A stretch of 64,000 nucleotides of DNA from Pieris napi (taxonomy: Eukaryota > Arthropoda > Insecta > Lepidoptera > Pieridae). Of this stretch, positions 1 to 13,000 are shown in pieces (the stretch's first letter is position 1; each line of letters opens with the position of its first letter). The stretch lies in assembly GCF_905475465.1 (NCBI RefSeq), contig NC_062246.1, forward strand, positions 8,954,001-9,018,000, read 5' to 3'. Under the pieces are notes generated by a model that was given only the letters and a program-made list of their open reading frames with translations, searched no databases and had not been told where the DNA came from. A program made the position numbers and the translations under genes.

Positions 1-1888
1 GAACAATAGAGTAGACTTAACATAAGATCTAGTGACACGTGCGTAGGCATCTGATAAACATATCGGTTGATAGCCATCAATGATATTCAATTGCGTCACA
101 AAGTCAAAATACATTTATGTATAAGTGTGTGTACGTAAAAAAATCTATATACATCCATATAACATTTATCACCCAGTACTAAAATTAAGGCCGTAGAATC
201 TGTTCTAGAAGAAGAGCTGTCAAGAAACGCCTATAAGGCGAGCAAAATATTTATATGATTTGCTCACGTGGCAGACTTTTTTAATAGCCATAATTATACG
301 ATAAGGAATATTAAGGACCTCGTCGGCCTCCATGGTAGCGCTGAGTTGTCAATTAACAACCCCCTAAAAATGTAAAAATAATAATAAAACAGATAAACTA
401 TCAATTGACACCCCTATAAAAATGTAAATAATAATAATAATAAAACAGATAAACTATATCGATGTTTAGAAACCTTGTCAAAACGAAAAAGGCAGGACTT
501 TTCAAGTTATGAAATTTGAATGTTTTTTTTATAATTAAAAAAAAATATATATATGAAATGCACGCTTAGCAGACCTGAAGTTAGTTAGTTTTAAAAACCC
601 TGCGAATGACAGCAGCAAAATAGTGCCACAATCGTAGCGCTGCGTTTTCTATTAAGAGCGCTTTAAAAATATCGACAAAAAAAAGTGTGCTATATCATAT
701 TTACCTCAGATTGGCAGACTTCAAGGAACGTAATGGTAAAAGTCAATAACCAAAATGACTGCCAATGTATATTTAGGGGGTTCTAAAAAATCGAATGGAC
801 CCAATTACAGCTACAAGCAAATGATTTAATAGAGCTTTTTTTATATCTGCCTTCTGTGCAGAGACCTGGATGTCTGGCTTATAGATTTTCTTCGTTTTCT
901 AAATGGTATTGACAATTAGCCCCAGAGACACAAGCAAATGATTTAGTATTGATTTTTTTACAGATTTAAACCCCTGCTGTAGCTTAAAAACGCAGCAGCG
1001 TACAACCTTAATTCATTAAGAAAATTTTGTCGTATTGGTCCGTACATTAATTTTTATCAATACGAAATACGAGAAAATCATATACTCAAATGCTCGCCAG
1101 CTCTCTAGTTACTACCTTTTTATTCGCCAATTACATTTTACTAAGCTGCAACTATTACCTTTCTCCACGTGACATTGTATGAAACAATATAATAAAAAGT
1201 TGGGCAGGTATCAGCAGAAATAATTACCCACATCATTAAAAAACTAAAACAGTCTTAGTTACAATGAAGTAAAACGCGAAAATATCCCGCGGTTTGTAAA
1301 ATAATTATGGAAAGGTAAGTGTTATAGAGGGGATTATTACTGACTGATATTTTATAAATAGCCTTATTTGTTTATATATCTTGTTAATACACTTGTATGT
1401 GTCTAACACATAGCTATATGTGCTCCAGTGAATCCACCAGGCAACAACCCAGGCTTCGTATCAATGTGCGTAAAATATAATTAAAAAAATTTGATTTTTT
1501 TAAATGTTTGATGGTCACGCATATAAAAGACAACCTTATCTTGAGTGGTCAATGTCTGTATAACTGTGAAGAGCTATTGAGTCCGAATGTCTGGATGATT
1601 AGATAATTGTTATTACAAGGCTACTGTCTCCAACAAATGCAATTAAATATTTTATAGAGAAATGAGTTGGGATTGCGCAATACATGCCAAAAGAATACAG
1701 CAACAGCATGTTGTCTACAGACGACACTAAAGTATACTACAGAATTTGGAATAGACCTATAATTCATATGTACCAAAAATTACTAATCAGTAATGTATGG
1801 GAGTCATTCGGTGTTTTACATAAGTTTAGGTAGGTACTATGAAAATTATATACTAAATTGAGAGACGGTGGCTCATTTGACTATCAGG
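1..1888. other. AT-rich intergenic DNA, no gene seen
   Basis: I see no convincing coding exon or RNA gene here. The stretch is AT-rich with short homopolymers. Its one clear structure is a local tandem duplication at about 346-461, listed separately. Noncoding exons of a gene lying further left cannot be excluded. Confidence 0.5.
346..461. repeat. two-unit tandem duplication, about 60 bp
   Basis: Two adjacent units share the order CAATT.AC...CCCC-TA-AAAATGTAAA, then an AAT triplet run, then AAACAGATAAACTAT. The second unit has a longer AAT run. This looks like slippage or a local duplication within AT-rich DNA. No coding potential is seen. Confidence 0.6.
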
Positions 1889-1891
1889 GCC

Positions 1892-2459
1892 CTTAGGCCG
1901 TTTCTCCACTGCTCCCGGTCCGGCAAACGTTAATTACCGATCCGATTTAGAAACTCATTACTACGTACTTACGTACTTCTCCACTACTCCGGCATCCGGT
2001 TTTTAACGATCGGATAACTTGCTAGATCGGAACGCAGTGTTTTATCGGTCCAAGTATGCAAGAGGTTATAAATTATTATTCACAGGTTTATTTATAGTTT
2101 CTTTAATTTGAAAGAATCTGGATAACCTGGACCAAACCAAATTATGTTGCTATTTATTTATATTTTTATACCATAGTATTAGTGAACTATTTATTAAGTA
2201 GATTATAATATTTTAAGATAGACAATATAAAAAAAGCAATAACCTTGCAACGGCAATAAAATATTCAGAATTTAGAACGTTTTATTAATAAAATAAAGTA
2301 TATGGGTTTTACTTAATATAAGTGTTGCATGATAAATATACAAGTATCGATTATTGTCGGATCGGATATAGTGGAGAAGCGCAATCCGGCCTTCCGATAT
2401 TTTTCTCATGACTCATTCCGGTATCCGACGCCGGACCGGAGCAGTGGAGAAAGGGCCTT
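1892..2459. mobile_element. Harbinger-type MITE with TTA duplication
   Basis: The ends form inverted repeats: the left end reads GGCCGTTTCTCCACTGCTCC and the right end, reverse complemented, reads GGCCCTTTCTCCACTGCTCC. Both sides are flanked by TTA (about 1889-1891 and 2458-2460), the three-base duplication expected for PIF/Harbinger elements. The interior also contains partial repeats of the GGATCGG/CCGATCC type in both orientations. No transposase is encoded, so it is non-autonomous. Superfamily assignment rests on the duplication and is an inference. Confidence 0.65.
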
Positions 2460-3109
2460 ACTCTGCAAGTTCCAATATAGCTCCTAATCTAAATAATGAA
2501 TTTTTGTAAAAAACGATCCAAGGTTGTGACATCAGCGCTATTGAGAGAACTACATCGACCTTGCAAACAAAAACATCGGGATCGGAAATTGAAGTTACAG
2601 AGTACCGGCGCTGATCTTAATAAAATAAGTTGGAATAGAAAATTCTTAATACATATCTAAGATCGATTTGTATTAACGTATTTCTTATCGCCTGGAGCAA
2701 ACAATAACAATTTTGTATCGAATAAAAACGATAACATTTATTACCGATAACAACAGTAGGTACTCAAAAATATATTGAGGAAAACATAATTTCTAATGTA
2801 CGTTTAACATTATCCGTGCCTTTTTCCAACACGCTAATAGTATCTACATGGAAATGTTAATAAATATAAACTAGTAATTTACACAACAGCGATAACATTT
2901 GCCCGACAGATTTATATATATATATATATAAGTATAGCCTTTTATAATGTATAACAAGTTTATATATAGCTTTCCAAATTCCGTCTGCAAAAACCAACCT
3001 AGGTGTTCAGGCACCTCTCATTCTAATTCTTTGCGAATATAACAGAATAAACACTACTTATACAGGGCTTCATATGTTCGGTAGTGGGCTGATTAATTAA
3101 AAAAAAACA

Positions 3110-3305
3110 GTGCTAAGCGCCTATCTGGTACCTAATTCGCATTAAGCAAAAAATTACTAGTAAAGTCTAAAATTGGAAGTGTAATATTTTAGTATTTTAT
3201 AGCGTTGGTAACCATAATTGTCAAGTATTTTAGACTTTATAGCTTGTAACATATACTGTAGATAATGTATTATAAATGATGTGTTGAACTTTAATAAATA
3301 GGTAA
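3110..3305 (+). repeat. dispersed repeat, copy 1 of 2
   Basis: This stretch shares an ordered series of words with 30105-30345: AAGCGCCTAT, ATTACTAGTAAA, AAATTGGAAGTGTAATATTT and AATTGTCA-GTATTTTAGA. It ends close to AATAAA, so it may be the 3' untranslated end of an unidentified retrotransposon. No protein is encoded in the shared part. Confidence 0.55.
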
Positions 3306-5689
3306 ATATGCAAAATAGCTAAGTGTGTTCTGTCACACATGTAACACAGGTACTCTTACCTTTAACAGACATAAGTCTCACACAGTTAACCATTTCCTTA
3401 TTATTAATAACTATTGCTTTATTTTGTGCACTATGTATGTAAGTTTTTGTGAGATATTTTTTTTATTATTATTTTCCTTGTAAGTTCAAGGAAGGCAGAC
3501 CCCACCCAATTCAGAATTTACACCTGTTCATTACGTAACAACGTATTTTCCCATTTTCGCCTGCAACTTAGGATCATCATCGGGATGCACCAACTTGCCT
3601 TTTCATCCTTAACTGTTTTAGCTTAGGAACTAATACCTAATCTAATCTTGCACTCAGGAAACAATGTACATAAAGAATGGATGAGACATCATACATGTTA
3701 TCTGCTAGGCATAATACATAGAAATATCTAATAATCTAAATCTTAAACTTAAGAAGAGAATCTCCAAAATATTCGACAATTGAACGCGGACTAAGTAACA
3801 ATTAATAGATAGAATTATCTAAAAAAAAATTGCATAACGATTCCAACATAGAATCAATACGATACAAATTTTCATAAATTTTCTGTGGGACTTTAGTCAT
3901 AATTCAGATGACCTTCAATGACGTCTCTGCAAACAATAGCTTCACAGTTATTCATACGATATTGTTATCATACAAAATGGCATATAATAATATAATATAC
4001 GAACATTCTGTATTTTGCAATATTATAGTTTATGACACTTTGAAACGCTATTTTCTTAGTGAAATCATCGACTATAGTCTATATATAGTAGATATCTCTA
4101 AACGTAGTGAAAATTTCTCATAATGTACAAAAACATCAAATATATAAAAACGGTCCCATAATGTATAAGTGATAGTTTTTCTGCACATTTTTTTTATTTA
4201 AACTTCAATTTTTTTGTTATATTTCTTACATTGAACTAATTATATATCTAAATTTTATTATGGCTGTGAAAACGGATTACAAACTCATTGTTTTTATCAG
4301 GTAATCAGCGGCCACAGCTAACACATTTGTTTTATGGTTTCAAATTTCCGTACATTCATTTAGACAGAAATTACTTCAAAGTTTCCTTCAGTATTACGGT
4401 GTTAAACTAATACAGACTGCGAACAATAATTGGCACTCTCTGACAAAGTGCCGATTCCAATAATTAGGTATGACGAAATCAAACAAATGAAACTCAATTT
4501 CGATTAAGCATTCCACATCCGTAGCGCAAACCTCGGAGTCCCTATTTCAGTTACTGGGTTCTAGTAAGAAATGGCTAAAACTACGTTATGCCTGGCGCTT
4601 ACTCATAGCTACACTAATAAGTAATAACTATTAGTACTGAAGTCCGAAACGACTAATTAATAATAATTACACTACCTTCGGCAACAAGACGTTAATGTGG
4701 GAATAGTGAACTATTTTAAACGTATGAAGGAAAAGAAATAAGCTGCTGGAAACACCATAATAATATTTATATGATTTTTTGTAGAAATGAATTCTATATA
4801 ATATAATAACTATAAAAACAAATTATCCATTATCTGAAAAATACCCAGTGTAGGCTAGTAAGAAATGGCTAAACCTTACGTAAAACTATATCCGAAGTAC
4901 CTTAAATAACGTTATGGAATTAAGTGAAAGCGTAACATTCAGTGATTGAGTCCAGTTTTTCTGATTTTGAATATAAAATATGTATTACCAAACATGCCTT
5001 AACAAGTTAAATAGTGTCTTGTCTTACTGAGGCATTGCACCAGTGTTTTAAAGAATGGCTTAAGTAAGTGACGGATATTATGGCACAAAATTCAGGCTAA
5101 TATGTCAGGCTTACAACTTAGGTTATCATACAAAAATATCTTATCTAACTTTACTGTATTTTAAGTAGACATACATAGATAAAATTTTAATTTATGAGGT
5201 ATATATTTTATGATCTAGGTTTTTAACATGCCCTAAAGAATAATAGACATGCCAGATGAGCTTATTTATTGCTTTAAGGGACAACACAAAGATAGAGTAA
5301 TACCCTAAATGTATAGATATAATAACACATTAAACTGTTTGTTTTATGGAAAATCCTGTGAAATGTAAACAAAGCAACCACAGGTACTGTCATGAGCTAC
5401 TAATTAACGTGATAAGCCACAAATCTTAATCAACAATGTCGCTTATCTGTTTGTTTAGGATTTAACTATGATAGTAAGACAGCTTCTTATTAGCCATAAA
5501 TTGTGAATAGTGAACAATAAACTAATTTTCTTTACATTGTTTAAAATCATATGCTTTATTCTCGTTTCCAGTACGCACAACGGACCAACCACGAGTCTAA
5601 TTGCGGAGAAAGGAGTCCCACTTCTCGTTTCCAGACCTCCATATATAATGAAATAAGATTCTTACTAGCATAAGAAATTGAAATCTTAT

Positions 5690-5850
5690 GTTTGATTATC
5701 AAGTCGTAGGTTCGAACCTCCGTTGTGCACCAACAGATTTTCAAAATTTTAGCAAAATCAACACTAACACTAGTGAAGGAAAACTTAGTGAAGCCAGCTT
5801 TAGATACAAAGACAAAATGTGTCAGACATAGGACACTGGTCACCTTCACC
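5690..5850 (+). repeat. degenerate tRNA-derived SINE
   Basis: It contains a B-box-like GTAGGTTCGAACC and the downstream GTGAAGGAAAAC block that also occurs in the better preserved SINE copies at 17378, 28175 and 32979, here in the opposite orientation. The A-box region is eroded. Probably an old copy of the same family. Confidence 0.5.
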
Positions 5851-8172
5851 ATTTAAAAATGAGATATGATACAAGAGCAGACATGTAAAAACAAGACCCA
5901 TAAAGGGACTCCACTGGATTTTTATTTTCACTTTAAGCCATATATAGCTGTGCAGTATACTTGAGTCACTTGTAATCTTACATTTTCTCAACTTTCGGCA
6001 ATTCTAGTTGACCTTTTAATATTATAATAATTTAATATTGTTTATACTACAAGTATAGTTTTTAACATTTATCATGGTCAAACAAATCTTACTACTCATA
6101 CAAATTAAGTAAGAGCAAATACCTGTTATGAACTAGCTAGCAGCCTTATCAGGTTGTACATTGTATTTGGAAAATTCTTTGTAGATTAGCTGTCAAGTAT
6201 CTACCACTTTCTTTGCAAATAAAAACGATTTATTTATTATTAAGGAATTTTTTGCAATTTTAGAAACAAAACAAAATATATATACATATATAATTCTTGA
6301 AATTTCAAGTCCAATTGATTACTTCAGATTTTTTAATTAAGAAATGTTATTTCTTTACCACTGAATGCAATTAAAGATAACGTTTAAAAAATTAATACAG
6401 ATATGTATAATTCTTAATAAGAATAATATAAATTAGTTATCAAATACATCTACACAAAACCGTTCATGTTCATAATAATAGTCCCAAAACCAAATAAATT
6501 TAAAAGGTATTAATTATTGCAATATTTATAATTGAGAAGCTCCTTCCTATAAAATTGCTTTAATTATCTTGAACTTTACATAATCATTCACATTAATGCA
6601 TTAGGAAGTTGTATTACAATGAATTAGAAATCACAATTCATACTAAATAATAATTTGATTGTCTGTAGTCACTGTGATTTTATATATATTATATATATAT
6701 TTTAAATTGGACCTTAAAATGTGATATTTAAACATATTTTTAGCTGTAACTACCAATTCAGATTTAGGTATTAATATTTCAATTCCCATTTAAATTATCA
6801 AATTTTCTTTTACTTTGAACAATGCTTCAAAAATATGTCTTGATTTTATAAATGTTTGTAGAAAAGAAAAGAAAGCAGAAAGTCCCATAAATCCTGAGTG
6901 AGATAGGGCATATAACAATTTGACAATTGTTAATTATATTATATTTGTTTTTATTAGTAATAAAATATAAAGTATTTGATATACTTTTTTAGATGAACAA
7001 ATTAGATATTCAGTGGAAGGTTTTATACTATTGAACTGCCTGTGGAATATATTTAGATTGTAAAACATCTAAAGAAAAATAAATGTAAAGTTGTGTCGTA
7101 ACAAGAATGTTACTATTTAACAGAATACAAATAAAAGATAGTCCTGCATAAATATATTCACGTTCATAGAAATGAACAACTGATGCATCACCATATTTTA
7201 ACTACTAATTTCTTAACAAATAATAAGACTGGAACAGGCTGATTCTTTATTAAATAAAGTTATCACTTGTCTTAGTGACTTTAGTAGTTTAGTAGGTAAA
7301 TGAAGATATACAGTCTTCAATATTTCGCTTCAAATTGTGTGTTCATTAATAATGTATGCATACATATTACGAGGAATGTACCAAGAAGTAATACGGCACT
7401 TATGACCTATCATTTAACATCTCGTGATCAATTTAATATCACGCTAACAAGCTACAGTTTAAAACTGAGAAAACATAACTAATTAATGGTTTAATTATTT
7501 ATAAAAATGACGTAATTTATTACCCAAAATAATCTTTCGTCGACTGGCGTGCGGCTCCTCAGTATGGACCCATTCAAAATCATTTCTCGAAACGTGTGCA
7601 CCCATTTTAGGTATAATTTAATATCACTTTCCACAGAATTATAAGTTTAAATGTGCAGAGCTAGAATAAGAGCAACGTCTCATTGAAACACTAGATTGTA
7701 ACTGATGTCTGATACTTCGCGATTCGGGCCGGCACTTATTTTATTTTGTGACGAAAGAAATCCGAAGCGATAAATTAGTCGCACGACCGCTCAGAGTAAC
7801 GTCATTATTCAATTTAATTAATTAAACAACACTCAACAGTGAACAGACTACGATAGTATGTTATTTCACCTTCAAACAAATCTGACGTCTGCGGAATGTC
7901 ATAAAAAAATTAAACCATAGATTCCGACGTGTAAGACTAAACATTTTAGAGGAACGCAAGAGACTAGAAAGAGTCAGCTTGCCTTCAGATAAAATAATAT
8001 TAAATATAATAATATATAATATAAGTTTAAAATATTTTGGGTTACTGTTGTAAAGAAAATAAACACAGTACCTAACTCACATTTAAAATGTGTCATATTC
8101 AAATCAATTCGTCTAAAAAAAATATATTAAAATTAATAATATTTTCTAAATTATTAATAGTTCTATTCAAAG

Positions 8173-8231
8173 TTTACCGCAGTGAGAAGAAGGTTAAGAA
8201 AAATTCCTAATCTTCTTGTCACTGCAGTAAA
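8173..8231. repeat. 59-nt hairpin
   Basis: Two 24-nt arms (8173-8196 and 8208-8231) pair at 21 positions around an 11-nt AT-rich loop. Size and shape resemble either a miRNA precursor or the remnant of a small palindromic MITE. Nothing in the window separates the two. No target or seed identity is claimed. Confidence 0.5.
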
Positions 8232-8539
8232 AATTCAGAAAAAATATATTCATTTAAATAATCGAGCTCTAATTACTGTTTTTGTACAAGATTAATTTAT
8301 CACACTGAATGTTTTCTTTTTATATTTTAATTATAAATTAAAACAATAACTCTTTCAGGCTAAAAGATGGATACAATTTAAGAGAACTTATGGAGGAGGG
8401 AAATCTATAGATGTATTTAATTCATAGGGCCATATTATATTGATTTATCTTATGTTTTCTAAAATGCAGATTCATTAGACAAAACAGTCCAACAACCCAA
8501 AGTTAATGAAGACTTGTGATTTTTATAAAGTTTAGGAAC

Positions 8540-8690
8540 ATTCCGTGTAGGTGCTTGCGATAAAATCACTTTTCGACACTCTTGACTTGCCCTAAACGAA
8601 TTCATATGGGAATGAAATTAGCTCACACTTTATCACGTGACGTTAGAGGGCACGCCTTTGAAAAAGTGATTAGTCTCAAGCCCCAGATCC
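8540..8690. repeat. MITE-like repeat ending in GTCTCAAGCCCC, copy 1 of 3
   Basis: This stretch shares with 41425-41600 and 44815-44925 a GGGGCTTGAGAC end, an internal TCACGTGA block and a CACGCCT block in the same order or its reverse. The copies are diverged. Family unknown. Confidence 0.45.
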
Positions 8691-9204
8691 GCTGTAATAC
8701 GAAAGAAGTTTTGTGAAATAGGATTTTCTTCTATCAAAATATATTTTTTTTAGTTTTATTTATAGATTTTCGACAAAGTAGCGTACCGTAGGTAGGTAGC
8801 ATACTGTAATATATCTGTAAGATGTAAATTAAATTGGCTAACTAACGCCACTTTATCCTCAATTAACTTCCTCTACTACGTTACCGTTGGTACTTGACAG
8901 ACTAGTGGAAGCCGCATCGCGTGCCGTGGTCAAAGCTGCGACGACTCGACGCGAGAATTATTCATGGTATGAAAATGCTAAGCAGCTTTATTTTGTGATG
9001 AAGTCAGTTAACAATAGATTCAATAAAGGGTAGAAGGTACTTAGAATCCAGCCGCAAGAGTTTCTGGATGACCCCTCAATAAATTTTGAAAACCATTCCA
9101 GATAATTCTTTAATGATGGACCTATGGACAGGTTCAGTACTGAACCCACCACATCATATCTTATGGACATAGACACTTCAAGACATTCATGTGAGGGGGG
9201 AATA

Positions 9205-9405
9205 GGACTCAATGTAATCTTTGAAGTGTAGCAAAGCACCAGGTATAGATTTATTAACAGCAAAATTATTCAAAGCTAGCATATAAACTGCTGCCGAAGC
9301 AACTATCTTTGTAACTCAAAAAATCTTCCTTGTCATTGGAACAAGGGTCTTTTAATCATTTTTTCAAAAGAAGGAGGCCTTAGTTTATGTGGCAATTATA
9401 TTGAA
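9205..9405 (+). pseudogene. decayed LINE reverse transcriptase fragment
   Basis: The forward translation gives SKAPGIDLLTAKLFKAS followed, after stops and small shifts, by a KKEGGLSLCGNY-like stretch. These match in order two conserved early reverse-transcriptase blocks of RTE-like LINEs: the GKAPGID...LK block and the PKKGDL..C.NYR block. Several stop codons interrupt it, so it is dead. Both ends are indistinct. Confidence 0.5.
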
Positions 9406-9429
9406 GAGGCATTACTCTGCTTCTGCTCT

Positions 9430-9840
9430 GAAACGTGGCCGTCCTAAACAATCCTGGCAGTGTTCCTGGCCATACCACGAGCCATCAAATTAACGTGGTC
9501 CAGTCAAAGGAAGTCATAGAACCTATAAAAATTGTTAATATCCGCATCCCACCACGCTATAAAACCACGGCCCTCAATGACGGATGTTTTTATGTGGAAT
9601 GGACCTGTGTGAGTACACAGCGGTCCATTCACCGTGGCGTGTAGAGCTGGAGGAAGTCGGGTCCAAAGCGCGTAACGCGGTACAATGTTACCTAGGTTAC
9701 CGTCCTTTTTCTGAAAAACTTGAACTTCGTCTTGCCACTGACTTGCCGACACGAACGCCCCAGGCTAAGGTCGAGAAATTGTTTATCCTTAGCAGTCGGA
9801 ATAACTTTGTTACCGCGTTTCAAGGTATGATTTAATCGTA
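9430..9840. other. GC-shifted unclassified segment
   Basis: This 400-bp stretch is clearly richer in G and C than its surroundings. It contains an inverted repeat around 9595-9634 (GAATGGACC...GGTCCATTC). Overlapping short frames exist on both strands but none resembles a known protein. Its composition suggests an old mobile-element remnant just upstream of RpS3A. It could also contain promoter sequence. Confidence 0.35.
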
Positions 9841-10030
9841 GTGATTTGTAGCCTCAAAATTTAGATTTCGCTACAAATACTTAAAATTTATAAAAATGAA
9901 TTTTATATCATTCCATAGACCTTACTAATACAAATAACAGAACGTTTGTTTATGTCTAACTTGACATTTGACAATATACATTAACAAAATTCTAGTTTTG
10001 ACAGTTATTTGAACCATAAACAAATGCTAG

Positions 10031-10041
10031 CCTTCTTTCAC
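10031..10041 (+). promoter_or_regulatory. RpS3A: 5' TOP-like start of RpS3A mRNA
   Basis: The CCTTCTTTCAC pyrimidine tract begins 27 bases before the RpS3A start codon. Ribosomal-protein mRNAs typically begin at a C followed by such a tract, which couples translation to growth signalling through TOR. That the transcript starts here is inferred from the motif and spacing. No TATA box is evident. Confidence 0.6.
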
Positions 10042-10057
10042 TAGTTTGAGGCTGAAC

Positions 10058-13000
10058 ATGGCGGTTGGTAAAAATAAAGGCCTCTCGAAGGGCGGTAAAA
10101 AGGGTGTTAAGAAGAAGATGTAAGTCCCAAATAAGTTACAAAATCTGCTACCTAACTATTACTCAATATAGTTAACTTCTTCTTTTATATCTAGTGAAAG
10201 TGATGTTTCAAATATAAGTGGATGAAAGAACTATCTCGTGTCATATTATTGTACCTATCTTGTAATACAACTAATTGTTGTATATATTCCACAATATATT
10301 TCAATGATTAGCAGTTGTACCACGAGTTGATTTTGTTGCTGTTACGAAAGTGATTGTTTTGTGCACATGTAATGTTTGGTACGTATTTTGAGGTTACATA
10401 AAATAATTTGGTTAAATTTTCAGCGTTGATCCCTTCACCCGTAAAGACTGGTATGATGTCAAAGCCCCGTCTATGTTTACGAAGAGACAAGTGGGAACCA
10501 CCCTTGTTAACCGTACTCAGGTATGTCAGTCATGTTATTTATTTGTTTCCGGCTAACTTAAGTCATTGTCTCTAAACCAGCTAGCGCTATTATTTAAGAT
10601 TTCGAGGTTTTTTAAACTCGGACACGTGTAAATTACACGTTGAAACTATTGGGGTTTTGTATTGAAATTCCCAACAATATAGCTGTTGGTAGAATACTTA
10701 AAAATTCATGAAAATACTAACTCTTTTGTAAGACTACATGCATATTTTATGTAATTAACAGAAGTAACCATAGACGTAAATGATGATCCACCTAGCTCGC
10801 AATGACACAAACCTGATGAGAACTTTGTTCCCTTTTGATTTACTCCTGATACCATCTATTGATGCTCTATCTATTCTACTACTATAAATCTTAAATTCCT
10901 GTTTTACTCAAGAAAGTTGTTATTTCAGGGCACCAAAATTGCTTCTGAAGGATTAAAAGGTCGTGTATTTGAGGTATCACTTGCAGATTTACAAGCTGAC
11001 ACTGATGCTGAAAGGTATAATTACATTAACCGTTAACATTTTTGTTTAAAAACAATTGCTTTTTATTTTTCAATATGTAATAATAATTATCTCAGCTGTA
11101 AGCAATTATATTTAATCAGATCTCTTATAAATAATAATATGATGATCCACCTAGCTCGCAATGAAACTATTTGATGAGAACTTTGTTCCCTTTTGATTTA
11201 CCACTGACATTTTTATAACACTCACATTTATTTATTTAATTTAAGAACCCACTTAAAGTAATGTATATTATTTCAGGTCCTTCCGCAAATTCCGTTTGAT
11301 TGCTGAGGATGTTCAGGGACGTAATGTGCTCTGTAACTTCCATGGCATGGACCTTACCACTGACAAGCTCAGGTAAGATATCTTCAGTTTATTTGTCCGC
11401 AAATTTTATTTAAACATTGTTCAACATAGCAGTGTACATGTTAACATATTAGTACAGAAATGTAGACATGTAAATGATTGTAAATTGTCATCACTAATTG
11501 TATCTCTAATTATAAATAATAATTTATAAAAATAAGTGTAATAATATAGGATTGCAGTCCAGCTATATGGGGGTGTTTTCATAACCTTTATATCGTTTCA
11601 AACTGCAAATATTAATGCTAAAATATGATTTCACATCAATTATTATTTATTGATGAATTCATGTTATTGCAACATTCTTGTTGCTTTTAATTATTGAGTA
11701 TCAATACGAGGATCTTCTACTCCTTTTTCTTTATTTTCTTCTAAACAAAAACCCTGCAATTCCAGATGGATGGTAAAGAAATGGCAAACTTTAATTGAAG
11801 CCAACATTGATGTAAAGACCACAGATGGCTACCTTCTGCGAGTGTTCTGCATTGGTTTTACCAACAAGGACTCCCTTAGCCAGCGCAAGACTTGCTACGC
11901 CCAGCACACGCAGGTAAGAACTTTATGACTTCCAAAACTATTAATCATGGTTCACATATAGTTTATAATCAGGATAATATTCAATATTATAGGAACCATA
12001 GCACTATTAAAAATTCCTTAATAATTGATTTTTCAGTTTAAAAAGATAAATCTCATTTCAGTCAGCTTAAACTTTATTATTATTTTAATGTATTAGTTCT
12101 GTTTGTTTTGACCCAGCCAGTCCTGTCATCACTGGTTGACTGATGCAATGGATGTTTTAAATAATTGACATTCAACAAGTTGAGTAATTTTGATGTAATA
12201 TTAAATCTGCAGTCCAGCTATATACAAGTTGTCTATCACCTGTATATCGTTTCAAACTGCAGAAATAAACGCGACCGCATTATATTGTGCCTTAAATATT
12301 TCTTATTTTTGGTCTTTTATGTCGTTGCTACAATCTGAATTTTATATGAACAAAATCCAGCACATAGGCTAAGACATTCAGAGACAGTGCTCTAAGTCCG
12401 ACCACAGCTACAAAAAAATAAGTTTTGGCGTACGAGAGGAAGACCTGCGCATAAGTCACAGTCAGTCTTGTTGCTGAATCTTGAATTTGCTGATTCCCAT
12501 TATTATTCTATCAGTAAAATTTGTAGTATTATATCTTTTAGGTTTTTTATGTTTATAGCATAATTGCGTATTCGTTTGCTATGTTTAATAAAAGACATTA
12601 TTTACAGGTTCGTGCAATCAGAAAGAAGATGTGTGAAATCATCACCAGAGATGTTGCCAGCTCTGAGCTTAGAGAGGTTGTCAACAAACTGATCCCTGAC
12701 TCTATCGCAAAGGACATTGAAAAGGCCTGTCACAGCATCTACCCACTTAGAGATGTTTGTATAAGGAAGGTTAGTATTATAAACGCAGGCATTCAATATT
12801 ACATAACAATCTTCGAGCAATTACAATAATTTTAAAAATTTATAAAAATATTGGTATATTTGATTTTTCTGTTAGTTGGAAAATACAGTAAGGTTATTTA
12901 ATTGTGACTAATTGTAAAAATATTAAATGATACTATATAATCTCAGTTTTCAGACTTCAGAATACCTTCAATGTTTAACTGTCATGTACTTAAACAGTGA

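Larger units (their letters stand above)
2461..8170. other. AT-rich intergenic DNA with sparse repeats
   Basis: No exon chain or conserved protein is recognised. It contains a TA microsatellite near 2909-2930, a dispersed repeat at about 3110-3305 and a degenerate SINE at about 5690-5850. A less AT-rich patch lies at 7540-7800, which could be a promoter or noncoding exon of an unseen gene, but nothing supports that directly. Short open frames here have AT-driven composition and no family resemblance. Confidence 0.45.

Noticed and set aside
3908..4123. 71-codon frame in AT-rich DNA
   Set aside because: Composition is driven by AT content, and no splice context or domain is visible.
12590..12830. 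Separate 82-codon gene starting at an ATG at 12581
   Set aside because: It is exon 6 of RpS3A (12608-12769) read with intron flanks on both sides.
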